Source of the DNA: CAYJBH01 sp964370765 | GTDB lineage: Bacteria > Bacillota > Clostridia > Oscillospirales > Ruminococcaceae | Direction: 5' to 3' | NCBI GenBank assembly: GCA_964370765.1 | Contig: CAYJKW010000075.1 | Span: forward strand, 1-10,337 | Length of the DNA stretch: 10,337 bases | Part shown: positions 1-6,759 of the stretch, one piece after another | Numbering within the stretch: the first letter of the stretch is position 1 | Layout of the letters: each line of letters begins with the position of its first letter | Position numbers and translations under genes: made by a program | Notes under the pieces: model-generated | Told to the model about the DNA's origin: nothing | Database searches by the model: none | What the model saw: the letters and a program-made list of their open reading frames with translations, nothing else

Positions 1-1353
1 CCACCTAACATGCATCCGCATGAGCAGTATAACAGCCGTAAAGAATTACAGTTTGACGTATTAAACTCCTCTTGGAGTGTGGCGGTTGCATCGGACGATT
101 TAGCGAGGTCGAGAACCTTAAATTTTTTCCATGGTTCTGAATGTGCCTTTTGGAAAAACATAGGCGTTATACAATCGGCTCTTACTCCATCAATGACCTC
201 GGACTGCATCTCAATTTACGAGACCACGGCAAACGGCTTTAACGAGTTTAAAGTTATGTGGGACAAACACCCCGGAGTTAACTTGTTTTTCCCTTGGTGG
301 CTGACCTCGGAATACTCAACACCTGTAAAAACCGCCGAACAGCGAGAGACTTTGAGCAAAGCGGAACAGGGTGCAGACTGGATTGGTGAACGGCTTAGGT
401 GGCTAAAGAGTAAAAATATTTCCACTGCAAAGCGGCATTGGTACTATCAACAGTTTTTAACATACATCGACCCTGCAAAGATACGACAGGAATACCCATG
501 CACAGCGGAGGAAGCTTTTATAACCTCCGGTAGACCGGTATTTGATACCGAAAAGTTAACCCAGAGATTAGCGGACTTACCGGAACCGATACAGCAAATC
601 ACCTTTTCACCTACATGGAAAACCCCGGAAGATAGAGACAGGATTGAGGGATACCGCATATTTAAAGGCTCTAACATAAAGATTTACGAAAAGGTTAAAC
701 CAAACATCCCTTATGTTATAGGTGGAGACACTGCCGGAGACGGAAGTGATGCATATACCGCAAGCGTTCGCAGAAACGACACCGGAAAACAGGTGGCAAC
801 CTTACACATGGCTATCGGTAGTGATAGCAGTCCATACACCGACCAGCTTTATTGTCTCGGCATGTACTACAACAGAGCACTAATAGGGATTGAGGTTAAT
901 TTTAATCTACAGCCGGTTATAGAGCTACAACGGTTAAGATATCCCCGACAGTACGTGAGAACAATTTTTGACGGTTACAACAAGCCAACACAGGAGAAGT
1001 ATGGTTGGAAAACCGACGGCAACACAAGGCCAATACTCTACACCCTTTATGCACAGATGATAAACGAGGATGTTAACAGCATATGCGATAAGCAGACACT
1101 CATTGAGGCCCGAGAGTGGGAGTATGACGATAAAAGCAGACCGAACCACCGCAGTGGCGGACATGACGATTGTCTTTTTGCTGACATGATAGCAAACAAG
1201 ATACGAGAGCAACAGAGCTATGAGATTGCATCCACCGATGTTAGGGTTGTTGTGGCAAAAGATGTATATGAGGATTATGTCAAAGCGGATAAAGCCACCA
1301 AGGCGATGATAATTAAGAGATACGGCGGAATACCGAAATTGAGGGATTTATGA
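1..1353 (+). CDS. terL: Terminase large subunit, 5' end truncated by window edge
   Basis: This is the ATP-driven DNA packaging motor and headful nuclease, which docks on the portal. The frame is open to base 1, so the ATG at 10 is almost certainly internal; the Walker A segment expected near the N-terminus is missing. Counting from that ATG, the ATPase part shows an HGSECAFW segment at 41-48 (Walker B/catalytic Glu position, E44) and a coupling motif ETTANG at 71-76. EYPCTAEEAF at 161-170 is a typical linker sequence of large terminases. The RuvC-like nuclease follows with GGDTAGDGSD (D240), IGIEVNFN (E295) and GGHDD (D386/D387), which gives the expected acidic metal-binding residues in order. 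The stop overlaps the portal start (ATGA). The odd point is Ser rather than Asp before the catalytic Glu. Identification is firm; the true start lies upstream of the window. Confidence 0.95.
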   Translation, partial: PPNMHPHEQYNSRKELQFDVLNSSWSVAVASDDLARSRTLNFFHGSECAFWKNIGVIQSALTPSMTSDCISIYETTANGFNEFKVMWDKHPGVNLFFPWWLTSEYSTPVKTAEQRETLSKAEQGADWIGERLRWLKSKNISTAKRHWYYQQFLTYIDPAKIRQEYPCTAEEAFITSGRPVFDTEKLTQRLADLPEPIQQITFSPTWKTPEDRDRIEGYRIFKGSNIKIYEKVKPNIPYVIGGDTAGDGSDAYTASVRRNDTGKQVATLHMAIGSDSSPYTDQLYCLGMYYNRALIGIEVNFNLQPVIELQRLRYPRQYVRTIFDGYNKPTQEKYGWKTDGNTRPILYTLYAQMINEDVNSICDKQTLIEAREWEYDDKSRPNHRSGGHDDCLFADMIANKIREQQSYEIASTDVRVVVAKDVYEDYVKADKATKAMIIKRYGGIPKLRDL

Positions 1354-3233
1354 TTTTTAAAGAAAAAATGAATATCCATACTGCCAGTGAGCTGTACACC
1401 GAGGCAAAAGACAGGCATGAGGCGTTTCGCAACGAGGCTAAAAAGTCTACCGCACAGTATAAAACAGGTTTGACAGGTCATGCAAAAGACAATACCTTTG
1501 GGCTTATCTACAATGCAACCCGAGAGTTAATTGACGCACAGCTACGCATTGACATACCTGTGCCGATGGTAAAGCCCCAGATAGACAACGTGGTAAACCG
1601 AGAGAGAGCACGGACTATCACGGCAATGCTACATAACGAGATAGATCGCATACCCTTTGAGGAACTTAACGACCTATGGGAGCGTGAGAGTTATATCACC
1701 GGTGGGAGCGTGGCAAGTGTTGAGTATCTGCTGTCGGACGATTATAAAGACGGAGCTGTTAGCGTTGAGCATATAAAGGCAACCGAGTTTTTTCCACAAC
1801 CGGACATTGACCGCATAGATAACATGGATTACTACTTTATCATACAGGACAGGACAAAGACCTCAATCATAGACGAGTATGGTGAGGAATTTCGGGCGGA
1901 AATTACCAACGAAACCACAAACGATGAGAGCGAGGCTGACAAGGATAATGAGGACATAGTAACTCTCATACTGATGTTTTACAAACTTAACGGCAAATGG
2001 GCACATTTTGCATATGTAGGAAATATTGAGCTTGCAAACCTCGAGGACTACTATGCAAGAAAAGACGAGTTGTGCAGTAAATGTGGGTCGACAAGCTGTG
2101 ATTGTGATGCTAAAAAGGTTAAGACCTCCCGAGAGGGTATCCCTTTGATGCGACCGCTTAAAACGAGATATCATGATATCAGTGCTACCGTGCCGGTAAT
2201 GGACGATAACGGTGAGCCTGTTATGATAAATCAGATTATAGGCACAAACATACTGACCGGCACACCGGTATATGCACCTGCAATAGCACAGGAACCTCGT
2301 GTTATCCCTTATTACACAATAAAATCGGCACCGATAGCGGTGAGAAAAAACGAGACCAACGCAGGGGCTTTATTTGGGCAGAGTGATTGTGAGGCTATCC
2401 GTTCCCTTCAAGAGGGTATGAACATTGCATCGACCAAGATTTTAGAAAAGATGGTTAATTCCGGCTACATAATGACCAAGCCGGAGAGTATGAGCTTTGA
2501 ACTCTCCAACGTTATGGGCAGGGTTTTATCGGTAGAGGCACCCGACCAGCTTGCTATGATGAAGTCCATTGCATTTGAATTCAACTCACAAGCTGACTAT
2601 TACGTCCTTAATCAATCTTATCAATACGCCAAAGCGGTTTTAGGCGTTACCGACAGCTACCAAGGCAAACCCGACAGCACCGCACAGAGCGGACGAGCCA
2701 AAGAAGCGCAAATTTCGCAGAGTGCAGGCATACATAGAATGACACAATCGCTAAAAAATGTGTTTTTCTCTAACATCTACAGATGCATATTTCAAGCGAT
2801 GCTTGCCTTTGATGATGGTGATCATGTGTATGCTAACCCCGACAATAAAGAGCAAAGCTTTAAGTTTAGCCGATTAGACTTTTTAGACTTTGATGAAAGC
2901 GGCAATCTGTTTTATGAGGATAGATTTAATTTCTCTGTAGACGAAACCGGAATTAATCCCAACAACCGCAGTGAGGTTTTACAAAATATAGCACAGGATT
3001 TCTCTTCCGGTTTGTACGGAGACCCTGCCACAGCAGAGGCACGGCTTAACCTATGGAAGGAGCGACAGTATTTAGATTTCCCCGGCTCTACCCGACAGGT
3101 GGAATATTGGGAGACTAAGGTAAAAGAGGAAAAGGAAATGCTTGCACAGCAACAACAAATGATGCAAGTACAACAGATGATGGGAGGTGATACCGTTGAC
3201 GTTGCAGGAGCTGTTAGCCCGCAAGCCTTTTAA
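1350..3233 (+). CDS. Portal protein with an internal cysteine cluster
   Basis: The portal is the dodecameric ring at the unique capsid vertex through which terminase pumps DNA. The call rests on position directly after terminase, size (627 residues) and family-like segments: an N-terminal region with a conserved-looking NVVNRERAR stretch, a central GALFGQSDCEAIRSLQEG (339-356) leading into a long helix, and TAQSGRAKEA (444-453). The C-terminus is charged and then Gln/Met-rich (QQQQMMQVQQMM). The size and Q/M-rich tail are closer to short-tailed phage portals than to compact siphovirus portals. An unusual insert at 242-252 holds C242, C245, C250 and C252 (CX2CX4CXC), a possible metal site. The start at 1350 overlaps the terminase stop and has a GAGGG four bases upstream; Met7 at 1368 is a less likely alternative. 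Portal role confident, subfamily not. Confidence 0.92.
   Translation: MIFKEKMNIHTASELYTEAKDRHEAFRNEAKKSTAQYKTGLTGHAKDNTFGLIYNATRELIDAQLRIDIPVPMVKPQIDNVVNRERARTITAMLHNEIDRIPFEELNDLWERESYITGGSVASVEYLLSDDYKDGAVSVEHIKATEFFPQPDIDRIDNMDYYFIIQDRTKTSIIDEYGEEFRAEITNETTNDESEADKDNEDIVTLILMFYKLNGKWAHFAYVGNIELANLEDYYARKDELCSKCGSTSCDCDAKKVKTSREGIPLMRPLKTRYHDISATVPVMDDNGEPVMINQIIGTNILTGTPVYAPAIAQEPRVIPYYTIKSAPIAVRKNETNAGALFGQSDCEAIRSLQEGMNIASTKILEKMVNSGYIMTKPESMSFELSNVMGRVLSVEAPDQLAMMKSIAFEFNSQADYYVLNQSYQYAKAVLGVTDSYQGKPDSTAQSGRAKEAQISQSAGIHRMTQSLKNVFFSNIYRCIFQAMLAFDDGDHVYANPDNKEQSFKFSRLDFLDFDESGNLFYEDRFNFSVDETGINPNNRSEVLQNIAQDFSSGLYGDPATAEARLNLWKERQYLDFPGSTRQVEYWETKVKEEKEMLAQQQQMMQVQQMMGGDTVDVAGAVSPQAF
3183..3190 (+). 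promoter_or_regulatory. Shine-Dalgarno site favouring a TTG start at 3196
   Basis: GGAGGTGA lies inside the portal gene, five bases before the TTG at 3196. The GTG at 3187 sits within this site and so cannot use it. This supports TTG as the initiation codon of the small zinc-ribbon gene. Confidence 0.7.
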
Positions 3234-3456
3234 ACCGCCGGACGATGTATGCCCGAGCTGTAACACCGCAAGCCTTAGGATAGACCGCTCGATTATAGCG
3301 TATGAAAACGACGATACCCCCGAGGCGGTGACACAGGGATACACCATAGCAGTTATAAAATGCGTTAACCCGGATTGTAAGGAGTACAATCAATCACGAT
3401 TTGGAGGTGCAGAAAAGATGGCACCACAAGAACCCATACCCGACGATATAACATAA
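3196..3456 (+). CDS. Small zinc-ribbon protein between portal and scaffold
   Basis: An 86-residue protein if translation begins at TTG 3196 (89 residues from GTG 3187). I prefer TTG because of the well-spaced GGAGGTGA. Two cysteine pairs, C19-X2-C22 (CPSC) and C56-X4-C61 (CVNPDC), are separated by 33 residues rich in beta-type sequence, the layout of a zinc ribbon. The C-terminus is proline-rich and acidic. The gene overlaps the portal 3' end by 38 bases in another frame, so its translation is probably coupled to that of portal. I do not recognise a named family. Place in the operon suggests a head-assembly or packaging accessory role, but a nucleic-acid-binding role is equally open. That the gene is real is supported by the ribosome binding site, the paired cysteines and the fit between neighbours. 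Confidence 0.78.
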   Translation: MTLQELLARKPFKPPDDVCPSCNTASLRIDRSIIAYENDDTPEAVTQGYTIAVIKCVNPDCKEYNQSRFGGAEKMAPQEPIPDDIT

Positions 3457-3463
3457 GTTATAT
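3446..3463 (+). repeat. Short AT-rich inverted repeat at the end of the zinc-ribbon gene
   Basis: ATATAAC at 3446-3452 and GTTATAT at 3457-3463 form a perfect 7-base inverted repeat with the four-base loop ATAA, which contains part of the TAA stop. Three T's follow. The stem has only one G:C pair, so it would be a weak terminator at best; it may be chance. Confidence 0.35.
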
Positions 3464-3501
3464 TTTGGCACCAATAGCCTGAAAATGGAGAAGGAATTAT
3501 C

Positions 3502-4347
3502 ATGGAAAATGATTACACAAGAGAGGATTTCGAAAAGGAATTTGGAGAAACCTCCACCGCCGAGGACACGGCTGAAAAGTCCGAAGAGACCACGCAGGAA
3601 ACCACCGCCGAGGACACGGCTGAAAAGTCCACCGAGGATAACGAGGAGTTAACCGAGGAAACCACGCAGGAAGCGTTGCCGGAGGATACGGCTGAAAAGT
3701 CCACAGAGCAGACACCCGAAGAGAGGGCAAAGTATGCTGACCTTAATCGAAAAAAGGAACTTAGGGAACTTAGGGAACGAGAAAAGGCACTACTTGACGG
3801 TGAAACGCAGGCTTATACCGTTTTGAATGAAATGGGTATACCCGGTGCCAACCTTAGGGAACAGCTCCAAACCATGAAGGCATTAAACCAACAGCGACAA
3901 CAGCAGGCATTACAACAGCAAGCCGAGGAAACAGGTGTATCGGTTGACATACTCACAAAAGCCGCAAAGGTTGATGAGTATGAAAAGATGATTGCGACAC
4001 AGGAACAACAGAAGGTACGGCAGACTGCCGAGATTGCATTTAATCGAGTTGCGGATTATTTCGCTGCAAAAGGTGGCAACTACTTTGACGATGTTCCACA
4101 GACCGACCGAGTGAAGGTTAGCCATTTAATTGCCGCAGGGTATGAGCCTAAAGAGATATATAATATTTATCACACCGACAAGACATCGCCCGGGATTGCA
4201 CATGTAAAACCTGTTGGAAGCAAGACAAACAAATCCTCCGCTATTAATATACCGCCCGACATTATGAAGGAATATGCAAGATATGGGTATTCCAAAGCGG
4301 ATGCAATAGCGGACTATACCGAACAGATGAAAGGAAAAAATAAATGA
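3502..4347 (+). CDS. Capsid scaffold protein
   Basis: Scaffold proteins co-assemble with the capsid protein into the procapsid and leave before or during packaging. This 281-residue protein lies between portal and capsid genes, the usual place. Residues 1-75 are acidic and low-complexity, with three copies of EDTAEKS (21-27, 37-43, 61-67) separated by Thr/Glu-rich linkers. Residues 73-100 are highly charged and likely coiled coil (KKELRELREREK). A Gln-rich helix spans about 127-141, further helices reach about 190, and a basic C-terminal end (DYTEQMKGKNK) is of the sort that contacts coat protein in other scaffolds. There is no protease motif. The start has AAGGA six bases upstream; the end overlaps the next gene by ATGA. 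The assignment rests on composition and location, not on a catalytic signature. Confidence 0.85.
   Translation: MENDYTREDFEKEFGETSTAEDTAEKSEETTQETTAEDTAEKSTEDNEELTEETTQEALPEDTAEKSTEQTPEERAKYADLNRKKELRELREREKALLDGETQAYTVLNEMGIPGANLREQLQTMKALNQQRQQQALQQQAEETGVSVDILTKAAKVDEYEKMIATQEQQKVRQTAEIAFNRVADYFAAKGGNYFDDVPQTDRVKVSHLIAAGYEPKEIYNIYHTDKTSPGIAHVKPVGSKTNKSSAINIPPDIMKEYARYGYSKADAIADYTEQMKGKNK
3554..3707 (+). repeat. In-frame direct repeats in the scaffold gene
   Basis: A 29-base unit is repeated identically at 3554-3582 and 3602-3630 (48-base period). A diverged third copy covers 3682-3702 (120 bases from the first). All periods are multiples of eight codons. The units encode the EDTAEKS motifs. 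A second short repeat, ACCACGCAGGAA, occurs at 3589-3600 and 3661-3672. Such repeats can expand or contract by recombination. Confidence 0.9.
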
Positions 4348-4481
4348 AAGAGATGAAAGGCTATGCCGGCCGTGTTAACTCCGGCGGAGCAAAGGACGTA
4401 AAAGCGGTTTTCCCGCAGAAAACACAGGCAAAGGTTGAGAGTGTTAAGGGTAAAGATTTGAGAAGTAAAGGAGGTAAATAA
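4344..4481 (+). CDS. Small basic protein between scaffold and capsid genes
   Basis: A 45-residue ORF starts at the ATG overlapping the scaffold stop (ATGA) and ends at the TAA sharing one base with the capsid ATG. It fills the gap exactly. AAAGGA at 4330-4335, eight bases upstream, can serve as ribosome binding site. The product begins MKEMKGYAGRVNSGG and contains 10 Lys and 2 Arg against 4 acidic residues, with repeated Gly-Lys near the C-terminus. No transmembrane segment or cysteine is present. The predicted peptide looks disordered and could bind nucleic acid or the acidic scaffold; this is inference. No family recognised. Exact tiling and a good start make it likely translated, though short ORFs can occur by chance. 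Confidence 0.75.
   Translation: MKEMKGYAGRVNSGGAKDVKAVFPQKTQAKVESVKGKDLRSKGGK
4467..4474 (+). promoter_or_regulatory. Strong Shine-Dalgarno site of the capsid gene
   Basis: AAAGGAGG followed by a six-base spacer before the ATG at 4481 is the best ribosome binding site in the window, as expected for the most abundant virion protein. Confidence 0.85.
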
Positions 4482-5485
4482 TGGCACTTATTAAGGCAAG
4501 CGACAACCTCATGGATACCTTTAGAGGTAAATCGCTTTATCCGGTATACAAAGTTATAAACGATGCCGAGGCAGATTTCAAAGGTAAGTTCTCGGTACTT
4601 GAAGCACTGTTTACCGAAGAGGATGCCGACGGTTTTGGCATGAAGTATACCGATGAAGTTGGTGTGGGTGATTTTAAAATCACTTCCGAGGGAACAAACT
4701 ACGCTGATTCTAAGGTGCAGGAAGGTTTTTCCAGTACGGTTGACTTTTTAGAGTGGACAAACTCCATTCAAATAACAAAGACTATGATGGAGGATAACAG
4801 AACATCTCAGATAAAAAGAAAAGCACAGATGTTTGCCCAAAGCTACTATCGCACACGTGAAGTTTACAGGGCAACCATGTTTAAGGCAGGAAAAACCGGA
4901 AGCGCAACCATGGCAAATGCTGCCGGCACCAACGTAACCATTAACGGTAATTCAGCCGATGGTGTTGCATTGTTTTCCACCTCCCACCCAAACAAGCTTG
5001 ACGATACCGTTTTGCAGAGCAACAAGTTTGCGGATGCGTTTTCTGCTGACACTTTGAGCGAGATTGCAACAAGAATGGAAAACTTCAAAACAGACAACGG
5101 AGCCATTGCCGGTGTAGCACCTAACACCATAGTTATCCCCAACATTTCGGCACTTAAAAAAGATATCTTTGCAGTAGTTGGTGCGTCCCTTGATCCGGAC
5201 ACTTCTAACAACGGATTTAACTATCTGTTTGGTACGTGGAGAGTTATCTGTACACCACTGTTAAACGATGCTCTTGCCACTACCGAGTTTATTATTGCCG
5301 ACACAGATTTCAACAATATGGCAGGCGGTGCAGTATGGGGCGATAGGGTAAAGTTAGAGACAAGCTCGTCCGAGTTGCCTACTACACATAACCTTGATAT
5401 TTACGGTCGTTCGAGGTTTGCGGCTATGTTCCACAACTTTAGGGCATTTGCTATCGGTGGTAGCACCGGCGGTACTGCATTATAA
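4481..5485 (+). CDS. Major capsid protein (HK97-fold type)
   Basis: This 334-residue protein should form the icosahedral shell. Evidence is the position after the scaffold, the strong ribosome binding site and a familiar sequence pattern. The N-terminal part (DTFRGKSLYPVYKV, then VGDFKITSEGTNY) reads like the N-arm and E-loop of HK97-fold coat proteins. A long charged helix follows around 100-140 (MMEDNRTSQIKRKAQ). ALFSTSHPN near residues 163-171 is common in phage capsid proteins of this kind. The C-terminal half is beta-rich and ends in a Gly-rich tail (FAIGGSTGGTAL). There is no N-terminal prohead-cleavage domain; the separate scaffold gene supplies that role. Fold assignment comes from family knowledge, not a structure search. 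Confidence is high for capsid, moderate for subfamily. Confidence 0.93.
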   Translation: MALIKASDNLMDTFRGKSLYPVYKVINDAEADFKGKFSVLEALFTEEDADGFGMKYTDEVGVGDFKITSEGTNYADSKVQEGFSSTVDFLEWTNSIQITKTMMEDNRTSQIKRKAQMFAQSYYRTREVYRATMFKAGKTGSATMANAAGTNVTINGNSADGVALFSTSHPNKLDDTVLQSNKFADAFSADTLSEIATRMENFKTDNGAIAGVAPNTIVIPNISALKKDIFAVVGASLDPDTSNNGFNYLFGTWRVICTPLLNDALATTEFIIADTDFNNMAGGAVWGDRVKLETSSSELPTTHNLDIYGRSRFAAMFHNFRAFAIGGSTGGTAL

Positions 5486-5496
5486 GGAGTAAAAAA

Positions 5497-5784
5497 ATGA
5501 AAAAAAGCACTACACCTCTTTCGGAGGAGTTAACAGATGAGATGTTAGAGGAGGTTTTGACCCCCGAAGAGCCACCCGAGGAGCTATCGACAGAGCCTAC
5601 AGAGCATCCCGAACCTCCGACAACCCCCGAAGAGCCACCCGAGACAAAGCCTTACAGCAAAAAGAAAAAGTATAAGATTGGTGATAGGTTTATAAAAGGT
5701 GGTCAGACCATGGAGGTGATAGGCTTTAACCATTACCAAAATGATGTATATTACAACGTTGAGATTATAGAGGATAAAGTTTGA
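5497..5784 (+). CDS. Acidic proline-rich small protein after the capsid gene
   Basis: A 95-residue protein with AAGGAG seven bases before its ATG and 11 bases after the capsid stop. Residues 1-48 are an acidic, Pro/Thr-rich, probably disordered arm with a duplicated TPEEPPE segment. A KKKK patch follows, then a compact C-terminal domain (about 55-95: YKIGDRFIKGG, then MEVIGFNHYQNDVYYNVEII) that looks like a small beta barrel or SH3-like fold. I do not recognise a family. Location directly after the capsid gene is where capsid decoration, head-completion or small connector proteins are often encoded, so a virion role is reasonable but unproven. Its stop codon lies in the left arm of a perfect hairpin. 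Confidence 0.83.
   Translation: MKKSTTPLSEELTDEMLEEVLTPEEPPEELSTEPTEHPEPPTTPEEPPETKPYSKKKKYKIGDRFIKGGQTMEVIGFNHYQNDVYYNVEIIEDKV
5560..5643 (+). repeat. 21-base direct repeat coding for TPEEPPE
   Basis: The same 21 bases occur at 5560-5580 and 5623-5643, a 63-base (21-codon) period, in frame within the acidic protein gene. Perfect nucleotide identity points to a recent duplication rather than selection on the peptide alone. Confidence 0.9.
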
Positions 5785-5801
5785 AAAAAGTTTTCAAACT
5801 T
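5777..5801 (+). repeat. Perfect 11-base hairpin at the end of the acidic protein gene
   Basis: AAGTTTGAAAA (5777-5787) and TTTTCAAACTT (5791-5801) are exact reverse complements with a three-base loop AAG. The left arm contains the TGA stop (5782-5784) of the preceding gene. The expected T-run downstream is missing, so a classical terminator is uncertain. It could stabilise the capsid mRNA 3' end or reduce read-through. Confidence 0.7.
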
Positions 5802-5805
5802 CCGA

Positions 5806-5844
5806 GTTGTTCCATTTTAGTTTAAAACGCAAAAATGGAACAAC
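5806..5844 (+). repeat. Perfect 13-base inverted repeat with 13-base spacer
   Basis: GTTGTTCCATTTT (5806-5818) and AAAATGGAACAAC (5832-5844) are exact reverse complements. It lies four bases after the first hairpin and ends six bases before the AAAGGA of the adaptor gene. As RNA it can form a long stem-loop; as DNA it looks like a dyad protein-binding site. No U-tract follows on either strand. TTTTA (5815-5819) can alternatively pair with TAAAA (5823-5827), which would compete with the larger stem. Confidence 0.75.
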
Positions 5845-5850
5845 ATCAAG

Positions 5851-5856
5851 AAAGGA
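5851..5856 (+). promoter_or_regulatory. Shine-Dalgarno site that bears on the adaptor start
   Basis: AAAGGA abuts the ATG at 5857 with no spacer, so it cannot serve that codon well. It lies 12 bases before the in-frame ATG at 5869, which is a long but usable distance. Confidence 0.5.
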
Positions 5857-5868
5857 ATGGCCATTTAT

Positions 5869-6756
5869 ATGATAACACTTGCTAAGCTGAGAGGTGACTT
5901 ATTTTCCTACGTGGATGCGGAGGAGGACAGCGACAAGACGGAGTATTTTTATACTGCGGCCAATAAAGCACTTGATTATGTACACTCAAATTTTCCCGAG
6001 AGGTACACGGCGAGGCATGTTATCGACGGCGCTGAGATTGACAACGTGATAGCCGGCGGCAACGACCCCTTAGTTGTTGCCGGCTCCCCCTTAACGCTAA
6101 CCGGTAAAGGTAAAGCTTATTACTTTGAGACGCAGGGAGTCGGAAGTTTTAAGGTTATAACAAACGGTACCGAGACGGTGACCGATTTTGACAACTCGGA
6201 ATACACACCCTACAGAGGTTTTTTACAAGGTGACAGCCGTATAGAGTTTTACGGTGATTACCAATTTTACATTAGGGGAGCTGCTATATATAATCAGCTA
6301 CTCTCCGCAGACATTATAGACATACCGGAATACTCGGCATCCATAGAGTATGACTTCAAGGAATTGACAAGGCAAGGGACCTATTATCCGTTTTGCTCCT
6401 TTATGGAGGCAAAGTTTGAGGAGGTAGGCAACGATGGAGAATGGCACGCTCTTAATGATTATGAGATTGTGCCCAACAAAGAAGGGCACATTTTAAGATT
6501 ACCCCGAACCACATCGCAAAAGGTTATATATTACAAACGACATTTTATAGAGGTGACTGTAGACAGCACCGAGATAGACATACCGACCGATTTATACTAC
6601 GCATTTTTAGAACAATTTTACGCCGAGTATTTGATAGATGAAAATGAAGTCTCGGTGGATAGGGCTGGCTTTAACTATCGCACCAAGGTAAGTTTAAAGC
6701 AAAGCGGCAAAAGTGCAGAAAACCCCATACAGATGTTTATTAACGAAAGGTTTTAA
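5869..6756 (+). CDS. Head-tail connector / tail adaptor protein, probable
   Basis: This product (295 residues from ATG 5869; 299 from ATG 5857) probably attaches under the portal. I choose 5869 because the Shine-Dalgarno touches 5857 and because MITLAKLRGDLFSYV resembles adaptor N-termini. The first 45 residues look helical (TLAKLRGDLF then FYTAANKALDYVHSNF). Near the C-terminus, DIPTDLYYAFLEQFYAEYLI followed by a helix resembles the end of podovirus adaptors. Between them, about residues 50-230, lies a beta-rich region (TLTGKGKAYYFETQG, RIEFYGDYQFYIRG) that looks like an inserted beta-sandwich. The protein is therefore much longer than compact adaptors of about 165-200 residues such as P22 gp4 and T7 gp11. 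The nozzle-like gene follows after three bases. Assignment is from order and pattern; another connector type is possible. Confidence 0.7.
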   Translation: MITLAKLRGDLFSYVDAEEDSDKTEYFYTAANKALDYVHSNFPERYTARHVIDGAEIDNVIAGGNDPLVVAGSPLTLTGKGKAYYFETQGVGSFKVITNGTETVTDFDNSEYTPYRGFLQGDSRIEFYGDYQFYIRGAAIYNQLLSADIIDIPEYSASIEYDFKELTRQGTYYPFCSFMEAKFEEVGNDGEWHALNDYEIVPNKEGHILRLPRTTSQKVIYYKRHFIEVTVDSTEIDIPTDLYYAFLEQFYAEYLIDENEVSVDRAGFNYRTKVSLKQSGKSAENPIQMFINERF

Positions 6757-6759
6757 AAG

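Noticed and set aside
3500..3730. Minus-strand frames with repeated FQPCPRRW-like segments opposite the scaffold
   Set aside because: The repeats are the reverse complement of the scaffold gene's own repeats; the product composition is implausible.
4333..4347. Possible -1 frameshift (A AAA AAT) joining the scaffold to the 45-residue frame
   Set aside because: After a -1 slip the next codon is TAA (4341-4343), so no fusion would result. Independent coupled initiation at 4344 is simpler.
5777..5850. Classical rho-independent terminator
   Set aside because: The hairpins are perfect but have few G:C pairs (first) and no T-run after either stem on either strand. I list them as repeats only.
5781..5868. 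Sigma-70-type promoter in the gap before the adaptor gene
   Set aside because: TTGAAA and TTGTTC can be read as -35 elements, but no good -10 hexamer occurs at 16-18 bases from either.
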